A stretch of DNA of 64,000 bases from Strigops habroptila (taxonomy: Eukaryota > Chordata > Aves > Psittaciformes > Psittacidae): NCBI RefSeq assembly GCF_004027225.2, contig NC_044279.2, positions 45,718,744 through 45,782,743 of the forward strand, read 5' to 3'. The notes under the pieces are model-generated. The model ran no database searches and was not told where the DNA came from. It saw only the letters and a list, made by a program, of their open reading frames with translations. Shown here one piece after another: positions 45,806 through 60,800 of the stretch (positions within the stretch are counted from its first letter, which is position 1; each line of letters opens with the position of its first letter). A program made the position numbers and the translations under genes.

Positions 45806-48800
45806 TTAATCAACAGAAACATTGCCTGGACTATCCCTTTGGATGCCAAACTCTTCAGAAAGCTGCTTTAGTTTCTCTTCTAAGATAATATTTTTTTTAA
45901 CTTCTTCATTGTAGTTATATTTCAGATCTTCAATTTCTTCAAAAAAGGAAGGGCCACAGTTTTCTAGTTCTCTTCTCAGCTTTTTTGTTTCTTCCTATTA
46001 AAAAGAATGAAGGAATACCATCTTTATCCAGAACTTGGGAAATACATGTCAACAATAGCTTTTTTTTTTTTTTTCTTAAGTGGTAAATGGTGAGATAATA
46101 ATAAGCATGTTCTCTAGAGACACAAACATCTGCCCATGAACAGCACATTCACTAAAATCAAAATGGGCTTCATAAACATAATGCTCAGAAATTGACTTTG
46201 CTATTAAATATTAGTTTAGATATTAAACAGCTCCTTCTAGCTAACCATAATTTTGCTCATTGCCTTGCTCAGGATGATCCTTGCAACTCACCCTTAATTG
46301 CTGTTTTTCCAACTCAGAGGCTTTTAACTGTGTCTGGAGGTCAGCTACTTCCCTTAACCTGTCGTTTTTATCCTTCTCTAAAATATCATTATGTCCTGCA
46401 AAAATAATGGTAATTTGTTACAAAATTTAAGGTAATGAAAACGAATGACATGAATAATCTTGTCACAGTAATTCTGCATCCCCTGAAAGCTGGAGCAGTT
46501 TGTAACAGTGTGTAAACCCAATGGGGATCAACAACCACCAAAAATTCAAGTCACCTGGGCTTTTCTTTAGTTCTTGTACAAAGTAAGTGAATATATACAT
46601 ATAGTAAATGTCCTGCATTCAGTTTCTCTGAATTAAATGCAGGAAATTTGATAATAACATAGTGTAAGGATCTTGTTAACTGTATTCATAATTTCAGGAG
46701 GGTTAATTTTTATTTCTTTTCCCAGTCATACAGCAATGTGCTGCTCTGCAGTGCTCTGCTTTTCCCATGGGAGTCTTAAATTATTCACAGAGCTGGTATT
46801 TGGGGATAGATGCTCATTCTCTGGCAGCTTGGAATCCAAGGCAAAAGGGGTAGGCAAGACGATTTCAGTGAATGACTGGCATCTTACAAGCAGTCTTTTG
46901 AGGTTTATAAAGCAAATCAATGAAGTACACATCCTCTCGGAAAGGGAAGTCTGACAAGTATTATAGCCTCTTGTTCAAAATAGTAAAAATCTCCAGAATT
47001 AATTAACACTTCTCTATAAAAACCTTGTGTTAGTAACTCAAAAATCCAAGACCATAGTCTGCTCCAGTATACACTACTCTGGAATTAATAGAATTCAAAT
47101 AATTCGTTAGATTTATTATCATTTTGCACATACATTTTAAGTAAAAATAGTTTTAGGCCCCAAATACAGGAAGATCATCATTTTAGGTATTGAAAATGAT
47201 TACCAGCTGCAGGAACTTCACTTGTACATGTGTGCATGTGGTGCTTATAATCCTCCACCTGGTGAGCTAGTTCTGCTTTGTCTTTCTCTAATCGGTTATT
47301 AGTTAATCTGGAATATAAAACAATTTTTTAAAAAACTATTAAAATATTTTAGAATAAAAATCATGTAACTAAAAATCACAATGACCATTTCCTGATTATT
47401 CTCATTTCATCTATATTGGATGAGTTATTTAGTTATTTAAAAGTACATTACCTTAAAAGCTGAAGCTCCCTGAAAAGGCTTTGCTCTGTCCTTGCACTTT
47501 CAGGAAACTGTTTGAGAAGCTCAATCTTAAAAGAAAAATTAAGAAAGTTTTACTCCTGAAACAGCATCCACAGACAGTGCAGTTCAGATGGAGTTCTTTG
47601 GTACAGGTTAAAAAAAATGAATGAAAATAGTACTAAGATTGTAACCAAGTACTAGATTATCACAGTGTTCATCTACTGACAGTTTTCACAAACCTAATTA
47701 CCTACACATAATTAGGTTTGTGGAAATAAATAATCCTCTACAAGTGCCTTTGAGTAGAGGATGCAGGAGCAAAAAAATCAATGTTTTCAATATAAGACTA
47801 TATATTTGAATGCAGTGACAATTTATGAACTCTCCTAAGACTACTGTTAGTGATAGTCTTTCTTTTGTTCTGTTACTAATTAAAATGGGAAGGATTTGAG
47901 TTTTTTCCCCCACAATCAATCTCTTGTTTCTTTGTAATGTAGTTACCTGTGACCACATCCCTTCATCAGTATTTAAGACACAAAAGACACTGGGAAGTGT
48001 GTTGCTCCAGAGTAGTATCCCATAATGAAATAATTTTATCTCTGTGTTAATTTTGCTGCTGGTGTACACTTCCCTTTAATAATACTGACTTCAGAAAAGG
48101 GAAAATAAGCACAAATTAACAAATTAATTGTTTTATAGGACTCAATTCCAAGTTCTATTTATTGAACACACTTATTTGCCTACATAAAATATGACTTCCT
48201 ACATTGAAAGTTATGTGTTTGATAACCTTACACCGAGAATGGCCAGTACAAGATGCCTGGGGAAGAAAACCGTGCACATATTAAATAAATGAGAAGATGG
48301 AAGCTAATCTAGGTGGATAGTCTTAGGGCTACATCTGCAGAGTACTTAAAGGCCAAAATTCAATACATCTTTTCAAAGGTACCAGAGTTTAAAATTCATC
48401 ACCTTTTCCATGTGTGAAATAATATTTGTAAGACTTACTAGGGACTGCATATTCAGAGGCCATATTGGAAATAGGCATGAAGATCCCCTTTAGGAGGGCA
48501 GAGTTAATCAATCCTCCCAAAAAAGACCTGGAAGGAAGAGGGAAGTTCCTGCAGCAAACTCACTCTGCGGAACAAGCTAAAAAGTTTTTATTATTTGAAG
48601 CATCTGTACCGACAGACTTTCATGTGATCAATGAAACTATAATAATAAAAAAAACCTATGGAAGAATAAAAAAAAAAAAAAAAAAAAAAATCCCCTAAAA
48701 CTGCAAGTCAAAAATATATATCGATAATCTGTGGTAAACCTCATTAATGGCTAAAACACATAAATGTACAATTACAGCAACTAGGACTGCAAAAAGCCCA

Positions 48801-51800
48801 ACATAAAAACATGGATTAGAGAAAAAAAGTGAACTCTGCCAATACAGATATTAGAAAGAAATTAATATTAAGCAATCTATTTTCAGAGTCATCTGGCTAA
48901 ATTTTACTCACTTGTTCTTTTAGATCTTGTAAGTTTTTATCAGCATTCTGTTCGCGTTCTTTTGCTTCCTGGAGCAGCCGTTTAAGGTCAGTAATGCTTT
49001 GGGTTTTTTTAGCAATATCCATTTCCATTTCCTTTATCTTAGCTTCGTGCATCCTGGTGGTATTTTTATTTAGAAAAAGAGAAGAGCAAAAGCTAATACT
49101 TTTAGAGCAACAGAGATTAAAATACCTGCAGGAGATTAAATGCCATAAAATACAACCTAAAATATGTTTGAGGCATTGGTCTTGAAATAATCACTGGTCT
49201 TAAAAATAAGTGAGCTGAAAGAAGCATAAAGAAAAATACATTTTTCATCTTAGAATAAAGGCTTTTCCAAATGTTACACCTTTGTGGATCTTACTTTGTG
49301 TCTACACTTTATTAAAGGGGGACTGGGATCTTTTTATTATATTACAAGTAAACCCCAAACTACCTCCTGCTAAAAACATGCACATCTCTTATTGATACAG
49401 CATGCACATTGGTTGGGTCTTACTTCAGTGTCATACCTTTGACTGTATTTTTTTTATGATTTAATAATATGATTTCTTATGGATTTATTGGGAAATAAAT
49501 TAATGTACTGAGAAAGGGCTAATATAGATATAGAAGATGAAGACTCCAAAGACAAAAGCATTCTGAAAAAAATTCCATTTACCCTGGAGTAACAGCAGTT
49601 GGAGGAGGATTTTGTTTTGCTTTGAGCCATACAAGGCTACAAAAAGGTTTTTGCAGAATCATTGGAATTTGGCTGGAAGGTATCTCTGGAGATCACATAG
49701 TCCAATCTCTTGTCTGAAGTGGGTTTTCGGATAGCAATATGATCTACATCTTGCTACCTGCCAAAGAGCCTTTCAGAGGATCACTTGGATGACCCCCCTG
49801 TCTGCCCTATCAAACACTTTCTACTACTTTGGAAGATTTGCTGGTGAGGTGGACTGCGTGTTGAAGTGCCCTAGTGATCTCCTTTAGGTTAGTGATGTCT
49901 TAACCTCAGTCACTTACTTTAAAATTATCTTAAAGTAAACACAAATAGAAGTTTATTCACACCACTTGAAATAGACAAGTAAATTAAGCACAACCATTTT
50001 GATTTTATATCTATCTACCTATCCACAACAATGTATCTATATCAACTAAACAGAACTAAGTGGAAATGTTTTTCAAAGAGGTGAAGAACTAAAAGAAAAA
50101 CTTATGTTCAAACTACTGAGCTGATATGCTAGGTGTTAAGGGCCTACCATCTTCATTGCATATTCCTGTCTTCCTCCTCCAGTGGCTGGCAACCAGTTTT
50201 GCCTTCCTTCCTTGTGCTAAATATGGCTGTCACTGACCTTGCAGAGAGACATTTTACCTCACTACATGGTTAGGGGGAAGGTTAAAAAAAGGAACAGCTT
50301 TCTGAAGTCTCAGTGAAGCGAAAGGGCTCAGCAGTATGGCAGAGAAGCACTAGATCTTCTGCAAGGGATCCTGTGGGAGTACAAGACTGGGCATCAGCAG
50401 AAAGATTGTTAACAGTGGTCTGACCTAGGACGAAATCAGACAAGCCTCTCTCCTGCCCAGCTGATTTTCTGCTCTAATAATGTACCTGTCAGAGGTTCTG
50501 GTTTTGTAGATAACTTCCACTTCTGTTTACAACTATTAGAGAGTACTTTTGCAACATGTCATCTTATGTCATCCTGAGGCCATCCAGGAGTCAATGACTA
50601 AGTATTTCTTTCCCCCAGATTTGCTCTCTTCTATCCTTATGCAGGATGCAGGGTGTTTATTTCTTTTAATAGTGTATGCATTGTCTTGTTTTCTTGTCCT
50701 TTTCTGAGTTACAGCAGTACAAGAGATAATACCCAGTTAAAAATTCTTGCCTCAAGGGGGGTAAAATTCTCCTTCATCATCCACTTTGATGAATCACAGA
50801 TGTATTTCCCGTGAATATATTTTCTATCTCTCTTCATATTCTATATCACTCTAGCGTGACATATAACTAGCATCTTTGTGTGCAGCTCATTACCAAAACC
50901 AGGTGTTAACAGTAATGGTTTGGGGGTGATTGTTTGCCAAAATCATTTTTCTAAGCAAAGCACAAACCACAGAATTAACAGCTTGCTTCTAGCAAAGGAA
51001 TGTATGCCATTAAAGTTGTGCAGGCTGTAGAGTTAAGGTCTTCAGCCTGTATAGAAGGTTGTTGTAGAAAAAGCAACTGAACTAGTCGTGGAAGTACAGA
51101 CAAGTGAAAAAAAAAAAAACCAAAACTAAAACAAACGTGTGTCTAGGTTGTAAAGAAGAAATTGGCATCATAAACCAGTTTTCTTTATTTTGTTCCACAC
51201 TGAGTGATGAAAGTGATACTTTTAAAACAATTGATAGGTAACTTGCAGATAACTTATTGGTAGTTATAGACGTTTACTATTACTACCAAACAAAAAATGA
51301 TTTTTTTATGCTGATTTCAAAATCTGAGTTTCATCTAAAAATCTGGAAATGGCGATTCTCACACTTCATGTAATATATTGAAAAAGATAATCCAGTGCCA
51401 GTCTGCGAGTTATTCTCCCTTCTTCTACAGTTCTCCCTTCTTCTACAGATAATAGAACCAGCTGGCTGACTGCAATTAGCTTTCAGGGCCTTCAGAACAC
51501 ACGCAAGGGAGCGTCAACTATGCCTACATGCCCCAAGGAATATAGAAATCCAGTGTGTTTCCTAACACAACCTCTTCACATTCACATGGTTAAACCTACG
51601 TTCAAATCCAGCCAAGATGGAAAACGCAGGTTCCTGGCTTACAGTTTTTGTTTCAGGTTATGATCCACGTGCTAAGGTACTGAAATACTTTCTAAGCTCA
51701 GCAAAAACGCTGACATTCCACAAGCCACAAATACAATACATTTAAGCAGCAAGGAACACAAAATACTTCCTTTACCAAAACTATCCACAAGCCTATAGAT

Positions 51801-54800
51801 AATCTGAAGAAGGGAGATAAGTAACTGGCTACTGTATAGAAGCAGCTGACAAGGCCAGTATTTAAGGACCCTAGATCTCTGCTGGACCTTTATACTGATT
51901 CTACGTACTGTTACATAATCAGAAAATAAAATATGGATAAATCAAACTATCTTCAAAAGAGGACAGAAGAAGTATGAAAATTCAAGCCTAATTTGTTTGC
52001 TAGTATTTTAAGAGAAATTATCTTCCTTACTTCATTCTCAATTCCTACCTTGTTACAATGGACTTCCAGCTTTTGCTATCAGCTTCATCAATTTGGCTCT
52101 CAGCCAAATTTAGCCTCTTAATGGTTTCCTCCAGCTGTACTGTTAACTTCTCATTTAATATCTCCAAGTTATTCTTTGCTATTCGTAGCTTCTCTCCATT
52201 GTCAACTTCCTATTGTTCAATAAAAACAAAGGTTTATGGAATACTTGACCTAACGAAGCTCAGGATTATCTGAAATGATGGTGAGATAGGGTCAGTGCTG
52301 ATTTAGAGGAAAACTGCCTCCAAGATCACTACTGCTGTAACTTCCAAATTCTGTCTTGAGCTGCTCCTTGGATGTCTCCTCTCCACATATAATTAAAAAT
52401 TCTATCATAGCAATATCAGTTCTTAGAAAAGTGTCCATTCCATATCAGCCATTAAAAAAAAATATACACTTACCACAACCAGTAACTAATGGAAATCAAG
52501 GCATGCATTACAATGATCATACCTTTTTCAGTTCTTTACGCAGCCTCTCATTTTCAGTAATGACTTTTTCCATTCCTTTGGTTTTAGATTCGTGACGCAT
52601 ACTCAGCTGGTCCCCCACGTGAAGTTTCATCTTTTCCATTTCAGACTAAATATCAAACAGTTTGTTAAAACACATATACATTGCTTAGTAGAAAATTTCA
52701 GATCTCCATTTTTAAAGCATGGCGTAGTTACAGCTACCTAGAACAGCAAACCTCACATTTAATCACGTTTAAATGTATCCTTAAGGTGCAGAGTGCCATT
52801 ACATAAAACATGCAGTATGTTACACTAAAATGAAGTTCTGCTTTTCTGTTGTACAGGTTTCATATTTGGTTTTTTTAAAACACTTTTCTGCTGATCGATA
52901 TCAATAACAGGCCTGCTGTTCCCATTTTCCTACTAACTTGCATACTAAACTGCTATATAAATATAGTTGCTGGAGCGATATCAGTACCTTTAGCCTCTCA
53001 TTTTCCTGTTCAAGACCAAGTAATTTCTCGTTAGAAACCACAGCTGGAGTTTTTTTCAGATCCTCATTTTCTCTTTGGACTCGCTCTACAACCTTTTTCA
53101 TCAAACCAATTGTTTTTTCCAATTCTGCGACTGTCTTTCCACTCCTACCAGCCTGGGGGGGGGGGGGTGGGGGGAGGGGGGAATTAAAAAAAAAAAAAAA
53201 TTCAAAGGAAGTAAACAGTTCATCTTAACATTATGAGATATTCCAAATCTTATTTTATCACGTATTTCCCCACTGCAATGTATATTTATAAGAAAGATGT
53301 TATATTTTGGTGTGAGTTGAACCCTAAAGTTTCTTGCATACTTAGCTCCCCAAAGTCAACACAGCAGCTCCTTCATCTTCTGTGTTACTCAAGAAAGCTC
53401 CAGTTAGTCTCAAAATCTGCTGTACTTTATGAACTAGACTGAAAAATACTAGGAAAATAAATCAAAATACTACTTTATTTTTTAGCTTTCTTGTAGAGCA
53501 ATTCCCCTCATCCAATGGACCATGGCAATTGCTTGAATGCTAATACCGTCTGAGGGAAAAATTTCTGCTGGATTAAAGTGACAAGAACAACTACATCTTA
53601 AAGCATGAGTAAATCTTGCTTTCTCAAGACATATATTCTCCTTGTAGAGTGATAAATAAATATGTGAAGAAAAAAGCTTGTAATTTCTCCATTTTTCTTC
53701 TTTCACTACGTTCTTTTATGAGGTAGGAAAGCTGTTAAAAGGTCTTCACATGCATTTATTTTCTCGTCATCTTTGCAGTGACTGTTTTCCTCAGCAATTA
53801 TAATTTAAAGATGCTGCTGTTTCTTGTTCTGGCCCCAGGTATCTCCTTTTCTTTCTACAGAGTTACAGAGCACAGTATTGTGGAAACCGGGGAGGATTTT
53901 CTCCCTGGAGTAAAACATATACAGCAATGAAATTTTGGAAGTAGAAATGAGGACCTATTCTTTCTTCTCTAAAATAATTGGAGAGATTAGGAGGGTTGTG
54001 TTGGAACACAGCAGAGTTAAAGAAAAACCTCTGTCAGATCTTGGTGCCTGAAAAGGAGGAACATTAAGAATTTGCTGCCTCCTCAGACCCTTTGCATGAA
54101 ACAATTTTATAAACTGCGTTTCTTTATCCAAAAACTACCACTGTGTAAGAGACAGGCAGATAGACAAGCAGTCCATGCAAGGTACAAGTAAAAGAATGGG
54201 GAACATGCAATGTTTTCCAGGTACCCAAAAGCAGAACTCATTCTCCTTGTATACCGAAAGAGCTACAAAGGCACTTAAGAGCTTTTATTAAGTCAGCTTC
54301 CTTTAAAAGGTCACACAGATAGTTTGACAAGTTAGTGGCAAGGGAGATACTGGGAACTGCTGAAGCCTTTTTTACCTGATTTCTGAAATATTGCTCTATT
54401 AAAGTAGTTGACAAGAGCTAAGGTAGAATTTAATCGCATTATCTTGCATAATACATCAAACAAAATACTTCACTAACAATAACATAGGCTTTCTAACATC
54501 TGTATCAAATCAAAATCCTGTCTTTTAAATAAAAAGCTGTAATGGTATTATGCACTTACATAAATAGAATCATAGAATAGTTAGGGTTGGAAAGGACCTT
54601 AAGATCATCTAGTTCCAACCCCCCTGCCATGGGTAGAGACACATCACACTAAACCATGTTGCCCAAGGCTCCATCCAACCTGGCCTTGAACACCGCCAGG
54701 GATGGAGCATTCACAACTTCCTTGGGCAATACATGAATATAATTTTCAATATTAGGGCTTTAACTCCCATTTTTTTGTACAAATATGATTCTGAAGAGAA

Positions 54801-57800
54801 CTTTAATCCAAAAATCAAAATAAGGCCATGACAGTGCGACTATTTAATAGTGTAGCTCTAATCCTTCTAATGGTCCCATTAACTGAATTTCATTAATTAT
54901 TATACTATTTTGGCAATAAAAAACAAGTAAGAACAATTCCTCTTTGTTTGGTTGATTCCAAATAAGTTAGCTTTAATAAAACATTGCCTTTTTTTGTATT
55001 TTGGTTTCATTTAATTACCATGAAAAATGCTGTTACAATACTCACCCCTCTAACGCTGCCCAGCTTTCGTTCAACATCTGCTTTCTCTTTTTTAAGAAGT
55101 TCACACATTTCTTTTAAGTCACCTACTTGGTCCTATAAAAAACAAAGTAATAAGGAACTTATTTTGATTTCAAACTGAGGTGAATAGTAAAAGAATTACA
55201 GAACTGGTTTACTTTAAAAAAAAAAAAAAAATAATGTAACGAGAAATCAATTTCCCATCGCAATGGCACTTTTCATAATCTCTACCAGCCATTCAACCTT
55301 CTCATCTTCCATAAAACCATAAAAAACTTAACAGTATGTACAGAAAAGATAGCAATTTCTTTTTAAGCAATCCCCTAACTTTTTTCAGGGTAAAGGGGGC
55401 TAAAGGTAAAAAGATGTTACCTTTAGTCTTGGCAAATCTTTATTGGCCTGCTCTAGCTGGAATCTTAGCTCAACGTTTTCAGATGACAATCTTAAATTTT
55501 CCTTTAAAACCTCTTGTTCTCTTCGATATTGATCGTCTGATCCCATTCCTGATGTCTTGAGAAAACAGGGAAAAAATTATTAAGTGGTAATGCACTAGTC
55601 ATTGTATCAGTTGTAGCTGATAAAAAGCAACAGAGAATTACTATTTTTCACAGAAATGAAATGGATGACAGTTGTGTTTTGATCTAATTTGCCCTGACTG
55701 TAACTCCTTCTCTTACATCTTCTAAACTTGCTTAACCTTTAAGCTTTACAAAGCTAACTGCTTCACAAACCAGTACAAGCCACTAAAAATTTTGTCAAAT
55801 TAACTCTCAAACTATTGGGTAGAAATAAATCTCAAAGTCTAAAAGACAAAAAAATTACTGAGTGTAGTAAGCTGTGACACTGTACCTGGGAACAGCATCT
55901 AATTCTAAGGATATATTCTGACACGTTCATTAAATAGTACATATGGCATAAGGAATTTCACTTAAGTCAAACAGGTCACAGAGCAAGTCAAGAAGAGTAG
56001 TACATCACTCTAGTTTTTAGTCTGTAAGTTCCTACAATCTTAAATCTTTATCCAGGGAGGCTAGTGATTTCTATTACATAAAGAGTGCTTTGCATGCCTT
56101 ACATTGCCAATTCAAATCAAAAGTATATGGTAAACTATTAACCTGACTACTAAAGAGTAAAAATCTTTGATGGTATAATGATGAGCAGGTTTTGATTATG
56201 TAATTATGGAATTAATTAACCATATGATCACTTAATAATTCAATAATAATACTACTAGGAACAAAGTACATGGTTCATTAAAACATATTTTTTTTCTTAG
56301 TGCAAGTAATAATACATCATAAGTCTCTTAAAGAATGAAGATCATCAACTAGCTGCAGGTATCATTGATAGTATTTGCAAACTTTCTGGATCAAAATTTT
56401 AGAGTTGACAGTAGTTTAGACGTGAGCTGACATGCTGCCTACCATGCAAGTAATAAGGTTTGCTTTGTGGACCCCTTGGTGACCACTTTAATATTCCTGC
56501 AGAGGATGCATAGGAAAGCACTGCATTATCTAGATCAAACAATTCTATTTCTACATCATTTATACAGAAGAAATGCTAGCTGACTGCTACAGTATCAAAC
56601 CTCAGGCATTTCACAAAGTTCTGGGGTTGTTTCAAGCCCCTCTGTACCACTTTGGTAAATTTCATGTTTATCCTCTGCAGTGTGTTCATTCATTTCATTA
56701 TTCACATTTAATTTTAATGCTTCACAGTCATTAGCCTGATTAAAAGGTTCTCCTGCATCAGACTGATTGCAGCTTATTCTGTCAGTATCAGGCTCTTCTA
56801 CACTTTCACCACCAGGAGCATTTGATTGCTTGAGCATTTCTTGTTCCCTCTCCTCCTCTTGAAATTCCTCAAGTTTTCCGTTTTCAGGTTGGGTTATATT
56901 TTCTTCTTTTTCATTGCACATCTCCTTCATCAGCTTCAGCTATATTTTTGTTTTTCAGTCCTTCCCTAGAAATATCTGTGTCCTTGCATTTCTCACTATC
57001 TTCAGGATGCTCTTCAGGAGACACGTCTGTGCTTGCATCCGCAGTAGCCTCATGCCCTTCATTAGGCATGATGCATGTTTGCATGTCTGCTTCCTCATCT
57101 ATTTCATTGTCATCAGTAATGCCATGATTAGTCAGATGTTTGATTTCATTCCTACTTGAAACAGTTTGCTTTTGAAGGGAATTCAAATACTTTTGTTTAC
57201 TGATACTGAGAGGAACAGACTCGGACAGTTCAGTTTGGTCACCTGTACTCTGATGCAAGTTGAAGATAGAATGAAGCATGAAAGAAAGCAGAAAGACAGT
57301 AAAACAAAACAGGAAATAAAGAAACCTAGAACGTACTGGTAAAGCTATTTCTTGAAAGATTACGATAACCTAATAATGCAATATTTGCAATATAATGAAC
57401 CTTGTAAAAATCAAAACACAACAAAAACAAGTAATGTAACTGAAATGCAGATCAGTACTTCCCCAAACTCTGTGTATCCCAAATTTTCAATCAATATGGA
57501 ATATGAAAGTAGTCTCTCAGTTGCAGACTCACATATTTAAAAATACATATCCCTTATTTCTCCACATACGCTAGGATGCTGAATATTTCAACTTCTACAT
57601 GTAGAACACAGAAACTGCAAGTTTTGGGGTTTGGGGATGGAGTTGTTTTGTTGTGTTTTTTAAAAACACTAAAAACTAAGTATTTCATATCCTATTCTAG
57701 AATACTATCATTTGAAATAAAACCAGCTAAGTGACACAGAATACCAAATGGATAACAAATATTTTTGTTAAATAGGTGCAATTCTTCTAGGGAATATGGT

Positions 57801-60800
57801 TACAGTATTAACTTACTGATGGTCTAGAATATGCCTCTCTTGAACACTGCCTCTGCAATGCATGAAGCTTTTCCTGGAGGTATTGATTTTTGAAATGTAA
57901 TTCTTCTACAACAGAATCTCGTGGGATTGCTTGCTGTGTTCTACATCAAAAAATGAATCAAACCAAAACAAACAAATGGCTATTAATGCAGAAAAACATC
58001 CCTTAAAGTGAAAAACCCCCATGAACTTCTGGATTTCTAGACTGGATTTTCTAGTATTACTGGGCTAGTTATTCTAAATCAATGCTAGCCATATACGCTA
58101 CTTCAACTAATCCCCATGAATCAAAAGTACCTGCTTTGGCAAAAGGAATCTGCTCCTTTGAGATGTGTACACCTTCTATTACTCAGGTCCACTAGCCACT
58201 GTGATAGTGGATACATTGATTAAGAACACTCCCTAACTGAAACTTAGTTCCCGTAACTTTCATGAATTCTAAATTGTAATTATAGTTTTACACAATAGGA
58301 ACCAGATGTTTTTCATATTATTTAGCTTTTCAGAATAATGAACCAATGCTGCATATTCTCTGAACAAGCACAGTTATTCCAAAGTAGCTTTAAGTTTGCT
58401 CATCACAGACTCAAAGAAGGATTTTTGAAATTCCCATCAATTTTTTTTTCCCTTACTGCATCAGTTGGTCTAACAGAGACTACTATCTCCTTCCACAGGT
58501 ATTTTTTCTCATTTAGATCTTTTGGTTTTTATAGATTCTTTCAAAATGCCTCTCACCTCATGTGAGCAACTTCATTTTCTAAATCTAGATTTTGTTTTCT
58601 TAGTTCTTCCAGTTCTTTTTCAGTCTCTAAGGCTCTTACTCCAACAACATGGTCAACAGTGACACCAGTAGTTTTCAGTTTCTTCTGTAGGGTAATTTTC
58701 TCTTTTTCAGTCCTGCAACATCCAGTAACTTTACAGTTAAAACTTTATTTGCTAACTTACTTCATTTAGAAGATATTTTCTGTCTTAAAGGATCCACATT
58801 TGTGACGTACTTGCTCACTGAACCACACCCCCTTGTCTGCTTAATAAGGTTAACTTATAGACAGTACAGCTTTACAAAAAGAACACCTCAAAACCAAACC
58901 TGGAAAAAACAATGAACATTAAGTCAGTATCATGCATGTCATAAACCACTTTCTGGTCTTGCCCATCTTTTATGTGAAATTCATGTAAGACTTGCGGAGA
59001 ATAAATACCATTTTGAAGCAGTTTCAAACCAACTCTAACAACAGCTACAATCACCATCACAGTTTCCTTTCTCTTCTGCATCTTTATCAGTAAAACCCTG
59101 CCACTACTATACTGAAGTAAACATAACATTTGCAGAGGGTTTGCACATGTGGGTTTTTTTAAACAGCTTCCATCTCATAATCCTAGAACTGTCAGCACTG
59201 CAGTAGCACTGCATACAGCAGTAGCACAGCGTCCCATCCTAGTAATCTAAGAAACAGCCTGTCTTCATAAAGCTGTTTTTGTTTCATGGCCATTACAGAA
59301 TGCTATATGCAAGAAGCATAATAAAGGACTTTACTTTTATTCAGAGACAGTTTCTTCTAATAAAGGTGTTGGCTTCTACAAGGGAAAAGGTACTAGAAGA
59401 ATAGCCTGCTGCTTGAAAATTAACCAATCCCTTTAATCTCAATCGCAATGTCAAATTCTAGACAACAATCTTATAACAAACTGTTAAAATTTTTATGTGA
59501 CAAACATATTTGGATTTCCCTCATGTCATCATTTTGTAACTTCATCTATTAAAACAAACTCACTTGGTATAGATTTCCTTCAAAGTATTCAACTGTTTAG
59601 CTAAAGCATCTGCTTCTTTTTCCTTTTCCCTTAGCTTGTTCCGCAATCCTTCCGTTCTCATTTGCCATTTTTTGCTTTCTTCCCATTTGAGTATTTCCTC
59701 CTTGGAGGTCTGCGAAGCACATAAACAAATTATGTATTTCTTTTTGACTTTTTTTCTTTAAAGCAAAATAAACAAACATGTTAAAAGCCAGAAATGGTAT
59801 ATTCTTCATTTATCAATTTAAAACATGAAGCTATAGCAGGCACATGTTATTTACCTCATCTACCAAAAGGTAAATAGCAGGCCCAGCTGGGAACCTTAAG
59901 TATGCTGTGGTGACTTGTGTAGTGCAATGTATCCTTTTACTCGGAATTACACATTAGTAAAGATGACAGATTAAAGAAGTGGTTTTTTATGCCAATTTAC
60001 AGCAGATCTGCAGCTCACCCAGAGTTTATATGCCCCTGCTGCACAGCTGTATAATTGGTCATCTCAGTTTATTTTTTCCTATAAGAAATGGAATCTCTAC
60101 TTAAAGTTACAATTCAGTAGCTGTAAATTATACATCAGATAAAACCTGTACCTGTGTGATCACAAATGATTACTGAAAACCAGTCAATAACAGTCAATAT
60201 TTCTGTAAGCAATTCTGAGTTTTCTTAACTTGTCTTTCCCCTTTTTCAGCTAGCCCCTGTACTTTCTTTTCTGTCTTCATTCTGAACAGTCACTGCTACT
60301 AAGGGACAGACAGAAAGCAAAATCTTGGAAAAAGGAAAATACGTGCCAAGTTTGAGAAAAATATCTCTAGATACTAAGCAAAAGGTAATAAAAAAAGACT
60401 CAAATTAATTGGAAGTGTAAGTGCAGTCGTCGAATGTTTAATATCATAAATATCATAAATAGTCTGAATGCATCTTATAGTATTCCTGTATACTTTACAA
60501 TTACTGTGATAAGCCACTAATTAGTTACTGAAGTAGTAAAATAACAAGCAAACTCCAAACAAAGCAACTGGTAAAACGAACACATCACCAATTGCTCTTG
60601 TACCTCTTGTACGTGGAGATCACTACTGCGAAGAATAATCACTTACAGAGACATCATCTCTTTTAGGATTCACACTTTTGCTCCTAGGTACTTCATGTTT
60701 TATCACTGCATTCACTTCACAAATGCACATTTGACAGCACTTACATAATCAATTTCACTGCTACCTATTAATCTTAGTTTTCTAAGACTTGTAATGGATC

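Noticed and set aside
53155-53200. Homopolymer block as a possible CRISPR or satellite array
   Set aside because: It is a simple G-run and A-run with no repeat-spacer structure, in a vertebrate intron.
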